A stretch of 64,000 nt of DNA from Mycolicibacterium alvei (GCF_010727325.1 NZ_AP022565.1:1736001-1800000), one strand, 5' to 3'; shown: positions 8,483-17,545, counted from the first letter of the stretch. Program-made: numbers and translations. The notes: generated by a model not told the origin, from the letters alone.

Positions 8483-9208
8483 GTGGCAAAGCAACCGACC
8501 GCTGAGAAACGTCAACGGCGCGAACGCGGGTCCATCAATCCCGAAGACATCATCAAGGGTGCATTCGAACTCGCCGAGCAGGTGTCGATCGACAACCTCA
8601 GCATGCCGCTCTTGGGCAAACATCTCGGCGTCGGCGTCACCAGCATCTACTGGTACTTCCGCAAGAAGGATGACCTGCTCAACGCGATGACCGACCGCGC
8701 ACTCCGCGAGTTCGTGGTCGCCACTCCTTACGTCGAAGCGAAGGACTGGCGCGAGTCGTTGGCCAACCACGCCAGGACCATGCGAAAAGCTTTCATGGGC
8801 AACCCGATTCTGTGTGATCTCATTCTCATTCGCTCCGCCCTGAGCCCGCGTGCCGCACGCCTCGGCGTGCAAGAGATGGAGACCGCGATCTCCGGCCTGG
8901 TGGAGGCCGGATTGCCAGTCGAGGACGCCTTCGACACCTATTCGGCCGTCTCCGTACACGTGCGCGGCTCGGTGGTGCTGCACCGCCTCTACGAAAAGAA
9001 CCGGGCCAACGACAACGCACCGGGCGACTACGAAGAGACCATGGTCATCGACCCGGAAGTCACGCCTCTGCTCGCACAGGTCACCACCGAGGGACACCGC
9101 ATCGGCGCGGCCGACGAGAAGAACTTCGAGTACGGCCTTGAGTGCATCCTCGACCACGCGGCCGCACGGATCGCACAACCGACGGCGACCAAGTCCAAGC
9201 GCAAATAA
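8483..9208 (+). CDS. TetR/AcrR family transcriptional regulator
   Basis: The N-terminal helix-turn-helix reads LGKHLGVGVTSIYWYFRKKD, the standard TetR recognition region, at about residues 45-65. The start is set at GTG 8483, giving VAKQPTAEK, because GGAGG lies 8 nt upstream; an ATG at 8468, itself part of that ATGGAGG, would add five residues. The 241-residue length is on the long side for TetR, and the C-terminal ligand domain is not recognisable by eye. It is transcribed away from the 8206 operon and next to the 9409 operon, so it probably represses one or both in response to a pathway CoA ester or acid. Confidence 0.85.
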   Translation: MAKQPTAEKRQRRERGSINPEDIIKGAFELAEQVSIDNLSMPLLGKHLGVGVTSIYWYFRKKDDLLNAMTDRALREFVVATPYVEAKDWRESLANHARTMRKAFMGNPILCDLILIRSALSPRAARLGVQEMETAISGLVEAGLPVEDAFDTYSAVSVHVRGSVVLHRLYEKNRANDNAPGDYEETMVIDPEVTPLLAQVTTEGHRIGAADEKNFEYGLECILDHAAARIAQPTATKSKRK

Positions 9209-9365
9209 GCGCAACCTTCACCTGAGCCGAAGTCGCCCCTGGCACTCCGGCCATCTCCGTGCGCCACCAATCCGGAATTCCGTTCGCGGCCGGGCGATTT
9301 CGCGCACCCACCGCTTCCCGGTGAGCCGGCACCCAGCTCACCTGGCCCGTGACGTCATCGCCGAT

Positions 9366-9387
9366 TGTTACATTGACAAATGTAACA
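9366..9387. promoter_or_regulatory. 22-bp palindromic operator upstream of esterase gene
   Basis: TGTTACATT-gaca-AATGTAACA is a perfect inverted repeat with 9-bp arms and a 4-bp spacer, ending 21 nt before the GTG start at 9409. A TTGACA -35-like hexamer straddles its centre (9374-9379), so a bound repressor would block the promoter. Symmetry and size suit a TetR dimer; the TetR gene ending at 9208 is the nearest candidate. Confidence 0.65.
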
Positions 9388-9408
9388 GTCTGTGGTGACG
9401 TACCCCTC

Positions 9409-10401
9409 GTGACCGCAGTTGCCTCACCCGACCTGCCGGCTGTGCCCAGTGGCCGTTCCCTGCGCGCCGTCGTCGCGGCCGCCACCACCCGGTGGACGTT
9501 GGGTTGCCTCACCGGCGTGATCCCGATGAACCGTCCGGGAGTGTGGTTCTCCCGCGGACTGATCGCCACCATCATGGGGACGTTAGGATCGATGCCCGAC
9601 GGCACCAGGGTCATCCCGGTCCGCCGGCCCGGACTGCGCGGCGAATGGGTGATCGGCCCGGGCGTGAAGTTCGGCACGCGCGCCGGCTATTACATCCACG
9701 GCAGCGCCTACGTGATCTGTTCGGCACACACGCACCGTAAGCTGGTGGCACGGCTTTCCCAGGCCACCGGCATCCCGTTCTTCTCGGTCGACTACCGCCT
9801 GGCTCCCGAACACCGATTCCCGGCCGCCGCCGACGACGTCGAAGCGGGCTATCGGTGGTTACTCGCGCAGGGATATTCGGCATCGGACGTCGTGATCGGC
9901 GCGGACTCCGCGGGTGGCCACCTGACCTGCGACCTGCTGCTCCAGCACGCCGACGAACCCGGTTTCCAGCCCGCCGGAGTCGTGCTGTTCTCCCCTCTGA
10001 TCGACCTCACCATGGCACTCGCGCTCCAGCAGGAACAGGTGCGCCGTGATCCGGCGATGTCGGCGACGGCGGCGCGGCAGTTGGTCGGGCTGTACACGGC
10101 GGCACAGAACCCGGACCAGCCGCGGCTGCGCCTCGACTTCGAGAAGGCGGATCGCCTGCCACCCATGCTGATCCAGGTCGGCGAGTTCGAAATGCTCAGC
10201 GCGGACGCGCGCTACCTCGATACCGAGGTCACCCGGAACGGAGGGGTGAGCACCCTCGAGGTCTGGCCCGCCATGGTGCACGTTTTCCAGGCACTGCCCC
10301 GGCTGGCGCCCGAAGCAGCGACGGCGCTGCGGCGGGCGGCGGGGTTCTTCTCCGCCGTGCTCGCGGACGGCCGACCCGATACCCAGATGGAGGTGTGCTG
10401 A
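9409..10401 (+). CDS. alpha/beta hydrolase, hormone-sensitive-lipase family esterase
   Basis: The start is placed at GTG 9409 because the longer in-frame ATG at 9349 would translate the 22-bp operator. The 330 residues carry the HSL layout: an oxyanion segment YYIHGSAY near 95-100 (HGSA instead of the usual HGGG), the nucleophile elbow GADSAGGH with Ser near 165, a LAPEHRFPAA motif, and a late His in MVHVFQAL near 288. The family hydrolyses esters of short acyl chains, steroids or terpenoids. Its TGA overlaps the next ATG by one base. Order and partners recall LipR in the mymA locus of M. tuberculosis, but orthology is not shown. Confidence 0.85.
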   Translation: MTAVASPDLPAVPSGRSLRAVVAAATTRWTLGCLTGVIPMNRPGVWFSRGLIATIMGTLGSMPDGTRVIPVRRPGLRGEWVIGPGVKFGTRAGYYIHGSAYVICSAHTHRKLVARLSQATGIPFFSVDYRLAPEHRFPAAADDVEAGYRWLLAQGYSASDVVIGADSAGGHLTCDLLLQHADEPGFQPAGVVLFSPLIDLTMALALQQEQVRRDPAMSATAARQLVGLYTAAQNPDQPRLRLDFEKADRLPPMLIQVGEFEMLSADARYLDTEVTRNGGVSTLEVWPAMVHVFQALPRLAPEAATALRRAAGFFSAVLADGRPDTQMEVC

Positions 10402-11258
10402 TGTTCGGAATCGACATGCTGCTCAACGCTTTTCGTGGCGATCGGCGTTGCACCGACGCGAAGGCGGTCGTGACCGGCGCAGGTAGCGGCATCGGGCGGT
10501 CGTTCGCCCTTGAGCTCGCCCGGAGGGGTGGCGAGGTCATCTGTGCCGATATCGATTCCGACCGGGCCGACGAGACGGTGGCGCTGATCGAGGAACTCCG
10601 CACCGGGAAGGGCCACGCCGTGGTCTGCGACGTATCCGATCGCACCGCAGTCGAGCAGTTGGCCAAGCAGGCCGCCAGTGTTTTCGGCGGTCCACCGACC
10701 CTGGTGATCAACAACGCCGGCGTCGGCGTCGGCGGCAAGCCCGTCGGCGCCATCGGATTCGAGGACTGGGACTGGGCGCTCGGAATCAACCTGTGGGGTG
10801 TGGTGTACGGGTGTGAGGTCTTCACGCCGATCCTGCGCGAGGCCGGCCGAGGCGGGATCATCAACGTGGCCTCGGCAGCGGGATTTGCTGCGGCACCGTC
10901 GATGGCGCCGTACAACGTCTCCAAAGCGGGCGTCATGTCGCTGTCGGAGACACTGGCCGCCGAGCTCGCGGGCACGGGTGTCGCGGTGACAGTGCTGTGC
11001 CCGACCTTCGTGAAGACCAACGTCTTTCAGGACGGCCGCATCACCCCCGGCTCGATGAACCTCAGCCAGCAACTGGCCCGGTGGACCGGGCTGTCTCCCG
11101 AGAACGTCGCAGCCCGCACCTTGGACGCGCACGACAGCGGCCGCCTGTACGTGGTGCCCCAGATCGACGCCACTGTCATCTGGCACCTGAAGCGGCACTT
11201 CCCCGGTCTCTACGTCCGGGGCGCCGGACTGCTCGGCCGAGTTCTCCCCAAAGACTGA
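10401..11258 (+). CDS. SDR family oxidoreductase (SadH-like)
   Basis: The ATG at 10401 is chosen because it overlaps the upstream TGA and has GGAGG 8 nt before it; an ATG at 10395 adds two residues. The 285 residues show TGAGSGIGRS, NNAGVG, the catalytic Ser in NVASAAG and YNVSK. The C-terminal extension with KRHFPGLYVRGAGLLG, beyond a typical 250-residue SDR, is seen in mycobacterial SDRs that pair with flavin monooxygenases. It probably oxidises an alcohol freed by the esterase or presents a ketone to the Baeyer-Villiger enzyme two genes downstream. Confidence 0.86.
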   Translation: MFGIDMLLNAFRGDRRCTDAKAVVTGAGSGIGRSFALELARRGGEVICADIDSDRADETVALIEELRTGKGHAVVCDVSDRTAVEQLAKQAASVFGGPPTLVINNAGVGVGGKPVGAIGFEDWDWALGINLWGVVYGCEVFTPILREAGRGGIINVASAAGFAAAPSMAPYNVSKAGVMSLSETLAAELAGTGVAVTVLCPTFVKTNVFQDGRITPGSMNLSQQLARWTGLSPENVAARTLDAHDSGRLYVVPQIDATVIWHLKRHFPGLYVRGAGLLGRVLPKD

Positions 11259-11295
11259 ACTCTTTCCGACACCCGCTCTACCGAAAGGACGCACC

Positions 11296-12216
11296 ATGGC
11301 GATGGATCTCGACAACATGCTGCAGATGATCAAAGACAGGCAATGGGCTCTGATCGACATCGACTGGGACGCACCGGGAGCCGAGCTGATCGAACCCGAA
11401 CTGCACGCCAAGCTCAAGCCGTTCATGACCGACCTGATGTGGATCGAGAACGTCGGCGCCCGCGGCTTTGCCGCGCTGGCGAAGAAGGCACCGAATCCGA
11501 CGCTCAAGAGCATCTATGAGCATTTCCACGCCGAGGAACAGAAGCACGCCAATGCCGAACTCGCCTTGATGCGCAGGTGGGGCATGCTCGAGGACGACGA
11601 GATCCCACCGCCGAACGTCAACGTCCAGTTGGTCATCAACTGGCTCGACAAGCATTCCGACGGAATGGGTCTGACATTCCTCGGCACCGTCATCCCCATG
11701 CTCGAGGTCGCGCTGGACGGGGCATTGATCAAGTTCATCACCGACGAGGTCAAAGATCCGGTGGCACAGGAGGTGTTCAAGCGGATCAACTCCGACGAGT
11801 CCCGGCACCTGGCCGTCGACTTCGAGGTGATGGACATCCTCGGGCATGCCGATATGCGCAAGCTGCTGATCGAGCTGGTGGGCGGCTGGATCAAGCCCAC
11901 ATTCCTGGTCGGAGTGCTCAGCTACTTCCCGCTGCTGAACAAGATGCGCGACAACATCGTCGAGATGGGTGTCAACGAGGACCGGCTGTACCAGGCGATG
12001 CGCAGGTTCCAAAGCGTCGGCGAGCGCAGCGAATTCGCCCGCCGATTGCCGATGTACCGCATCATCTCGTGGCAGAGCCGCAAGGTGATCGACCGGACCT
12101 CCAAGTACCACTGGCTGGCCGATTCACTGGTCAAGATCACCGGAGTGATTCCGATGTCGTTGGTCGAGAACACCCCGACCTGGTCGCAGGAACTGACCTA
12201 CGAACCCGTCGCCTGA
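11296..12216 (+). CDS. ferritin-like diiron protein, probable oxygenase
   Basis: 306 residues, all-helical, with a complete diiron ligand set in order: E51 (WIENVG), E81xxH84 (HAEEQKHA), E136 (PMLEVAL) and E167xxH170 (SDESRHLA). That E...ExxH...E...ExxH order defines a carboxylate-bridged diiron four-helix bundle as in ferritin-like oxygenases and N-oxygenases. Mycobacterial homologues are often annotated only as hypothetical or reductase. It starts with AAGGA 6 nt before ATG and sits between the SDR and the flavin monooxygenase. A hydroxylation role in the same pathway is inferred; the electron donor is not in this operon. Confidence 0.75.
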   Translation: MAMDLDNMLQMIKDRQWALIDIDWDAPGAELIEPELHAKLKPFMTDLMWIENVGARGFAALAKKAPNPTLKSIYEHFHAEEQKHANAELALMRRWGMLEDDEIPPPNVNVQLVINWLDKHSDGMGLTFLGTVIPMLEVALDGALIKFITDEVKDPVAQEVFKRINSDESRHLAVDFEVMDILGHADMRKLLIELVGGWIKPTFLVGVLSYFPLLNKMRDNIVEMGVNEDRLYQAMRRFQSVGERSEFARRLPMYRIISWQSRKVIDRTSKYHWLADSLVKITGVIPMSLVENTPTWSQELTYEPVA

Positions 12217-12229
12217 AGGAATCCCTGAC

Positions 12230-13768
12230 ATGACTTCTTCTTCCATCTCTGTTGCCATCATCGGTGCCGGATTCGCCGGCATCGGCGCGGCCATCCGGCT
12301 CAAGGCCGAGGGCGTCGAGGATTTCGTGATATTCGAGCGCGATTCCCGAGTCGGAGGGACCTGGCGCGACAATACCTATCCCGGTGCGGCGTGCGACATT
12401 CCGTCCCGGCTGTATTCGTATAGTTTCGCTGCCAACCCGGACTGGTCACACACGTACTCCGGCAGTGCCGAGATCCTCGAGTACATCGACGGCATGGTCG
12501 AGTCGTCCGGTATCGGCCCGACGATCCGGTTCGGCCACACCGTCCTCGGCATCTCCTACGACGCGGAGGCCGGCGAGTGGACCGTCGACCTCGAAGGCCG
12601 CGAACCGGTACAGGCCCGGAGTGTGATCGTCGCTGCCGGTCCGCTGGCCAACGCCAGCTTCCCGAACATCCCCGGGATCGACACCTACGAGGGCCACAAG
12701 ATCCACAGCGCCCGATGGGACCACGACTACGACTTCGCCGACAAACGGGTCGCGGTCGTCGGGACCGGTGCCAGCGGCGTGCAGATCGTGCCCGAACTGG
12801 TGAAGACGGCGAAGTCGGTCAAGGTCTTTCAGCGGACCCCCGGGTGGGTACTGCCGCGGATCAACACTCCCACCAGTGGCTGGCTGAAGCGCCTCTACCG
12901 CAACCTCCCGGTGACCCAGAGCCTGATGAGAAGCGCCTGGTACTGGGGACACGAGTCGGTTGCCCTCGGCGTCGTCTGGGACACCCCGTTCACCCGGCTC
13001 GTCGAGGCGGTCAGCAGCGCCAATCTCCGTCTGCAGGTGAAGGATCCGTGGTTGCGGCGCCAGCTGACGCCGGATTTCTCCGCCGGATGCAAGCGGCTCC
13101 TGATGACCAGCGAGTACTACCCCGCCTTACAGGCCGACAACTGCAAGCTGGTCACCTGGCCCATCGCTCGGCTGTCCCCCAACGGGATTCGCACCGTCGA
13201 GGGCATCGAGCACCAATTCGACTGCATCGTGTTCGCCACCGGGTTCGATGTCTGTAAGACCGGCACCCCGTTCCCGATCACCGGCATCGAAAGCCGTGAA
13301 CTGGCCGCCGAATGGAGTCGCGGTGCCTACGCGTACCGCAGCGTCGCGGTATCGGGTTACCCGAACCTGTACTTCACCTTCGGCCCGAACTCCGGTCCCG
13401 GACACAGTTCGGCACTGGTGTACATGGAGGCTCAGATCAATTACATCGTCGAGGCGATCTCGACGCTCCTGCGGCACGACTGGAAGTCTCTGGACGTCCG
13501 CCCGGAGGCCCAGAACCGGTACAACGAGGACATCCAACGGCGCCTGGTCTCCACCACATGGAACTCCGGTTGCCAGAGCTGGTATCTGACCGAGGACGGT
13601 TTCAACGCGACCATGTATCCGGGGTTCGCCACCCAATACGTCAATCAGCTGAAGACGGTGAACCTGCACGACTACAAGATCACTGCGCGTCGCGACAACG
13701 AGCCCGCGGCGGGCCGCGACATGAGCCCCCTGGCGCAGGTCAGCGGCAGCCCCGCGGCCACCGGATAG
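12230..13768 (+). CDS. flavin-containing monooxygenase, Baeyer-Villiger type
   Basis: 512 residues, typical for single-component Baeyer-Villiger monooxygenases. The FAD Rossmann motif is IIGAGFAGIG at 9-18, followed by RVGGTWRDNTYPGAACD, which is diagnostic of this group. The fingerprint FxGxxxHxxxW appears as YEGHKIHSARWD near 153, and the NADPH Rossmann motif is VVGTGASGVQ near 178. It uses NADPH and O2 to insert oxygen next to a carbonyl, giving esters or lactones. Gene order esterase-SDR-diiron-BVMO parallels lipR, sadH and mymA (Rv3083-Rv3085) in content. The start has AAGGA 9 nt upstream. Confidence 0.9.
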   Translation: MTSSSISVAIIGAGFAGIGAAIRLKAEGVEDFVIFERDSRVGGTWRDNTYPGAACDIPSRLYSYSFAANPDWSHTYSGSAEILEYIDGMVESSGIGPTIRFGHTVLGISYDAEAGEWTVDLEGREPVQARSVIVAAGPLANASFPNIPGIDTYEGHKIHSARWDHDYDFADKRVAVVGTGASGVQIVPELVKTAKSVKVFQRTPGWVLPRINTPTSGWLKRLYRNLPVTQSLMRSAWYWGHESVALGVVWDTPFTRLVEAVSSANLRLQVKDPWLRRQLTPDFSAGCKRLLMTSEYYPALQADNCKLVTWPIARLSPNGIRTVEGIEHQFDCIVFATGFDVCKTGTPFPITGIESRELAAEWSRGAYAYRSVAVSGYPNLYFTFGPNSGPGHSSALVYMEAQINYIVEAISTLLRHDWKSLDVRPEAQNRYNEDIQRRLVSTTWNSGCQSWYLTEDGFNATMYPGFATQYVNQLKTVNLHDYKITARRDNEPAAGRDMSPLAQVSGSPAATG

Positions 13769-13777
13769 GATTCCGGG

Positions 13778-14617
13778 GTGACCGAGTATCGGATTGACGA
13801 CCTCGCTCGGGAGGCGGGGACAACAACCCGGAACGTACGCGTATACCAGGACAACGGGCTCCTGCCCCGGCCCCAGCGTCGGGGCCGGGTGGCCATCTAC
13901 ACCGATCGGCACCTGCGTCAGCTGCGCGCCATCACCCGGTTGCTCAGTGAGGGCTTCACGCTCAAGCACATCATGAAATTCCTGACGGGGTTGCAGCCCG
14001 GACAGAACCTCGTCGATGTGCTGGACCTGTCCGACCTCGAGGAACTGGTCACCGCACCGTGGTCGCACCCGCAGCCGCGCACCATGTCCCTCGAGGAGCT
14101 GGAAGGACGGCTCGGCGACCTGGACACATCGATGCTGCGCCGGCTGACCAACCACGGAATGATCGCGCCGACGGCCGATGCGAATATCTACTCGGTCCCC
14201 GATGTACGGCTCATCGATGACTTCGGCTCACTCGTATCCCGCGGAATGCCGCTGGAGATACTTCTGAAAACCAGCACCGCGGTCGACAAGAAGCTCGACG
14301 CCGCCGCCCGTGAGCTGACCCGCGGCGGTCATACCGAAGTTGTCCGCCAGCGGGGTCCGGGCTGGCTGCCCACCAATGATGCCGAGCTCGCTTGGGCGGC
14401 CGACCTGGTGGACACCATGCGGAGGGCCGCCAGACGACTTGCGCATGCCAGCCTGGACCGCGCCTTCGACGAAGCTGTTCGTGCCGAGTTGCACGAGTAT
14501 CAGGCAGCGGGCAAGGCCGAGGCCGGCCCGGAGACCGCTGCCGGACCTGAGCCAGACGGGGAGACCACACCGGATCGCCCCCGCCGGGCTCAGGTCAAGC
14601 GATCTAAACCTCGATGA
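13778..14617 (+). CDS. MerR family transcriptional regulator
   Basis: 279 residues starting at GTG 13778, 9 nt after the monooxygenase stop. The N-terminal winged helix reads YRIDDLAREAGTTTRNVRVY with the follow-on DNGLLPRPQRRGRVAIYTD, a clear MerR head. A second helix-turn-helix-like half, LTNHGMIAPTADANIYSVPD, follows at about 125-145. The tail after residue 245 is a charged, Pro/Ala-rich low-complexity segment. There is no Cys pair for metal sensing, so a small organic effector is likely. Co-transcription suggests it controls the esterase-monooxygenase operon. Its last 14 bp overlap the convergent thiolase gene. Confidence 0.86.
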   Translation: MTEYRIDDLAREAGTTTRNVRVYQDNGLLPRPQRRGRVAIYTDRHLRQLRAITRLLSEGFTLKHIMKFLTGLQPGQNLVDVLDLSDLEELVTAPWSHPQPRTMSLEELEGRLGDLDTSMLRRLTNHGMIAPTADANIYSVPDVRLIDDFGSLVSRGMPLEILLKTSTAVDKKLDAAARELTRGGHTEVVRQRGPGWLPTNDAELAWAADLVDTMRRAARRLAHASLDRAFDEAVRAELHEYQAAGKAEAGPETAAGPEPDGETTPDRPRRAQVKRSKPR

Positions 14618-15785
14618 CGACCGCGCCGCCCTGACCGCCGCCGGCGCACATCGCCGCGACGCCGATGCCGCCACCACGGCGCTGCAGCTCGTAGACCAGC
14701 GTGGTGACCATGCGGGCACCGGAAGCGGCGATCGGATGTCCGAGGCTGCAACCGCTGCCGGAGAAGTTCACCAACTCCTCGTCGATGCCGTACTTGCGCA
14801 CCGCGGCGATCGGCACCGAGGCGAACGCCTCGTTGATCTCCCACAGCGCCACATCGGAGGGCTTGAGCCCGGCCCGGCCGAGAACCTTGCCGATCACCTC
14901 GACGCCGCCGAGGCCGGTGTCCTTGGCGGGAACGCCGACCGCACCCCAGGCCCTGACCTTGGCCAGCACGTTGAGATTCTCCGCGGCCGCATAGTCGTCG
15001 CCGACGAGCGCGACAGCAGCGGCAGCGTCGTTGGTACCGCTGCTGTTGCCCGCGGTGATGGAGAATCCTTCGATCTCCGGGTGCAGGACCTTGAGTTCGG
15101 CGAGCTTCTCGGCCGTGGTGCCGCGGCGCGGATGCTCGTCGACACTGAACTCGATGACCGAGCCGTCCGGCTGGGACACCTTCAACGGCACGATCTCGTC
15201 GAGGAACTTGCCGGCGTCGATCGCGGCGATGGCGCGCTGGTGCGACCGCGCCGCCCAGGCATCCATGTCCTCACGGGAGATCCCGGCGGACTGCGCGGTG
15301 TTCCAACCGACCGTGATCGACATGTCGCGCATCGGTGCTTCCGGCGTCTCGACATGCGTCGGGGTCATCCACGGCTCGATGAACTCGATCTCCGGCCCGA
15401 ACCCGGGCACCCGCCACTTCATCAGCGGCGACGAGGACAGCGACTGCACACCGCCGGCCACCAGGACTCGTTCCATGCCCGAGCCGATCTGCGCGGACGC
15501 GTTGCCGATCGCGGTCAGCGACCCGGCACAGTGCCGGTTGACGGCCTGCCCGGGTACCGACTCCCAGCCCAGCGCGTCGGCCGCGTAGCGCGCGATATCA
15601 CCGCCGCCGTAGTTGGATTCGGCGAAGATCAGATCGTCGATCGCCTCCGGGTTGATGCCGGCCCGGCGCACGACCTCCGGCAGGACGGTGGTGATCAGGG
15701 TTTCCGGTGGTGTGTTGACCAGCGTCCCTTTGAAGGAGCGGCCGATCGCTGTGCGGGCAGCGCCCACGATGACGGGTTGGGGCAT
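14604..15785 (-). CDS. thiolase / acetyl-CoA C-acyltransferase
   Basis: 393 residues with all thiolase landmarks: nucleophilic C86 in NRHCAGSL, the GSGCSLGHPIAASG His motif near 350, and the second active-site Cys in MCAGGGQGG near 382. It should catalyse CoA-dependent cleavage of a 3-ketoacyl-CoA, the last step of a beta-oxidation cycle. It lies 52 bp downstream of the crotonase at 15838 and ends the leftward GntR-crotonase-thiolase operon. The 52-bp gap holds an AT-rich CTGTAAC-containing patch (15797-15822) that could be a secondary promoter. Confidence 0.92.
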   Translation of the reverse strand: MPQPVIVGAARTAIGRSFKGTLVNTPPETLITTVLPEVVRRAGINPEAIDDLIFAESNYGGGDIARYAADALGWESVPGQAVNRHCAGSLTAIGNASAQIGSGMERVLVAGGVQSLSSSPLMKWRVPGFGPEIEFIEPWMTPTHVETPEAPMRDMSITVGWNTAQSAGISREDMDAWAARSHQRAIAAIDAGKFLDEIVPLKVSQPDGSVIEFSVDEHPRRGTTAEKLAELKVLHPEIEGFSITAGNSSGTNDAAAAVALVGDDYAAAENLNVLAKVRAWGAVGVPAKDTGLGGVEVIGKVLGRAGLKPSDVALWEINEAFASVPIAAVRKYGIDEELVNFSGSGCSLGHPIAASGARMVTTLVYELQRRGGGIGVAAMCAGGGQGGAVVIEV

Positions 15786-15837
15786 GGTTTCACCTTTACG
15801 CTATATCGTTTTTCTGTAACGGTATCAGGACGGGTTT

Positions 15838-16734
15838 CTACTGCGGTTCCGGGACGTGGAAATGCTCGTCACGCAGCCGGAACGCCTCCTTGGTGCCATG
15901 TTGGGCCCGGGTCTTGACGAAGTTGAACTCCCCCGGGGAGAACTGCAGGTTGGTGCCGTAAGCATGGAAGAGATAGCTGGCCACCTCTTCCCCCTGATAG
16001 GCCTGGCTCTGCTCGACGAGCCGGAAGGCCTCCTTGGCGATCACCACCCCGTCGGCGGGCATCTTCGCCGCCTTGGCCGCCCAGTACTGCGCCCGCGCCG
16101 TTACCTGGTCGGCCGCACAGGTGTCGGTGAAGATCCCGAGGTGCTCGACGGAGCCCGCCTCGATGATGTCCCCGGTGAGCAGCATCCGGCGGGCCAGTAC
16201 CGGACCGAGCCGGTGGAAGAACATGTGCAGGCTGCCCAACGCCGGGCCGAGGAACCTCGCGGCCGGCATCCCGATCTTGGCATCGCGGGCGATCACCGAG
16301 ATGTCGGTCATCAACGCCATCTCGAATCCACCCCCGAGTGCGTAGCCGCTGATCTCGCCGACGGTGACCTTCGGGAAGCCCATGAAGTTGTGGTAGAAGC
16401 CAAATGACTTGCGGTCCACGGTAAGTCGACGACGCTGGCTGGGACGGGACTTCCGAGAAGCCTCTTTCGCTCCAGCACTTTGCTCTTCGCGCGAGCGTTC
16501 ATCGCCGTACCAGCCGTACGCGTTGTTCATGTCTGCGCCGGTGCTGAACACCCCCTCGGCCCCGCGCAGCAGCACCACGGTCAGGTCGTCGTCGTCGGCG
16601 ACGACGTCGAGACAGCGGGCGACCTCGTCGCGCATCGCCGCGTCATAGGAGTTGCGCTGCTTGGGATTGTTCAGCGTGATGGTGGCGATGCGGTGGTCAG
16701 CATCGACCTCGAAGAGCACCCGGTCATCTGTCAT
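15838..16734 (-). CDS. enoyl-CoA hydratase/isomerase family protein
   Basis: 298 residues, about 35 longer than typical because of a charged insertion around 80-110 (DERSREEQSAG, RPSQRRRLTV). Crotonase features are ITLNNPKQRNSYD, FSTGADMN and the second oxyanion loop SGYALGGG. The first catalytic Glu is kept (GGGFEMAL), but the second falls at Ala in MPAARFLG, so simple hydratase chemistry is doubtful. The insertion lies where some crotonases build the acyl pocket. Its ATG overlaps the GntR gene end by 11 bp, a strong sign of coupling to that regulator. Confidence 0.85.
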   Translation of the reverse strand: MTDDRVLFEVDADHRIATITLNNPKQRNSYDAAMRDEVARCLDVVADDDDLTVVLLRGAEGVFSTGADMNNAYGWYGDERSREEQSAGAKEASRKSRPSQRRRLTVDRKSFGFYHNFMGFPKVTVGEISGYALGGGFEMALMTDISVIARDAKIGMPAARFLGPALGSLHMFFHRLGPVLARRMLLTGDIIEAGSVEHLGIFTDTCAADQVTARAQYWAAKAAKMPADGVVIAKEAFRLVEQSQAYQGEEVASYLFHAYGTNLQFSPGEFNFVKTRAQHGTKEAFRLRDEHFHVPEPQ

Positions 16735-17497
16735 GCGAAATCAGCCTCGCTTCAATCGTTTTGTCGTTACCGGCGGCCAGCGTCGTGCTCCGCGCGGCGG
16801 TGAGATGGTCGGCCGAGAGCTTGGTTGCCCTGGCTGAGTTGCCGTCGGCGATCGCCTCCAGCAGTCGCTGGTGATCGCGCAGCGCCGCCCGCATGGTCTT
16901 GGCCGACATCCCGACACCGTCTTCCCCGGTCCACACCGACGATTCGTGCGCCGACCAGATCAGCTCCAGCGAGCCGATCAGCAGGATCATCGGCTCGTTG
17001 CCGCATCGGGACACCAGCGCCTCGTGGAACCTTCGCGCATTCGGCACATACTGCGAGGTGTCCTCGAACTGTGCTGCCTGAAGGTCGATCTCGGCCTGGA
17101 GGTAGGGCACCACCTCGGTGGCGCGGTCAGTGCGGTCCGCGCACATGCCCGCGCAGATCGGTTCCAGGCGCAGCAGGGCCTCGCTCACATCGGCCGGCGT
17201 GGCAGCGCGGGTCTGCAACACCATGCCGATCATGTGGGCGGTGCGGTCGGCCGAGGGCATCTGCACCACGGCACCGCCGACATTTCCGCGGCGTACCGAG
17301 ATCAACCCGTCGGTCTCCAGCAGATGGATGGCCTCACGCAACGCGGGCGGACTGACCCCGAACTCACCGAACAGGCTCTCCTGGGTGGGCAGGATGTCGC
17401 CTTCACGCAGACGTCCGGACAGGATGTCGTCGCGCAGCTTGGACGCGACGATCTCGGCAACCCGTGGCTGCCGGATGCGCCTCGCGTGTCCTTCCAT
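16724..17497 (-). CDS. GntR family regulator, FadR (FCD) subfamily
   Basis: ATG 17497 is preferred over the longer in-frame start at 17641, which would run through the divergent promoter and into the neighbouring crotonase gene. The 257 residues start MEGHARRIRQPRVAEIVASK, then the winged-helix core ILPTQESLFGEFGVSPPALR and RRGNVGGAVV, followed by an all-helical C-terminal domain with a metal/ligand-type RRFHEALVSRCGN segment, as in FCD proteins. It probably represses its own operon and the divergent crotonase-ligase operon in answer to an acyl-CoA or acid. The CTTGTACAAG palindrome upstream fits the FadR-subfamily GT-N-AC operator rule. Confidence 0.88.
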   Translation of the reverse strand: MEGHARRIRQPRVAEIVASKLRDDILSGRLREGDILPTQESLFGEFGVSPPALREAIHLLETDGLISVRRGNVGGAVVQMPSADRTAHMIGMVLQTRAATPADVSEALLRLEPICAGMCADRTDRATEVVPYLQAEIDLQAAQFEDTSQYVPNARRFHEALVSRCGNEPMILLIGSLELIWSAHESSVWTGEDGVGMSAKTMRAALRDHQRLLEAIADGNSARATKLSADHLTAARSTTLAAGNDKTIEARLISHDR

Positions 17498-17517
17498 CAG
17501 CGCCCTTTCCTTGCTAA

Positions 17518-17527
17518 CTTGTACAAG
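17518..17527. promoter_or_regulatory. palindromic GntR/FadR-type operator
   Basis: CTTGTACAAG is a perfect 10-bp palindrome with the core TTGTACAA, matching the FadR-subfamily pattern T-GT-n-AC-A with no central spacer. It is 20 bp upstream of the GntR start and 61 bp upstream of the divergent crotonase GTG, so one site could govern both operons. Confidence 0.55.
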
Positions 17528-17545
17528 ATAGTAACCGCATCGCCT

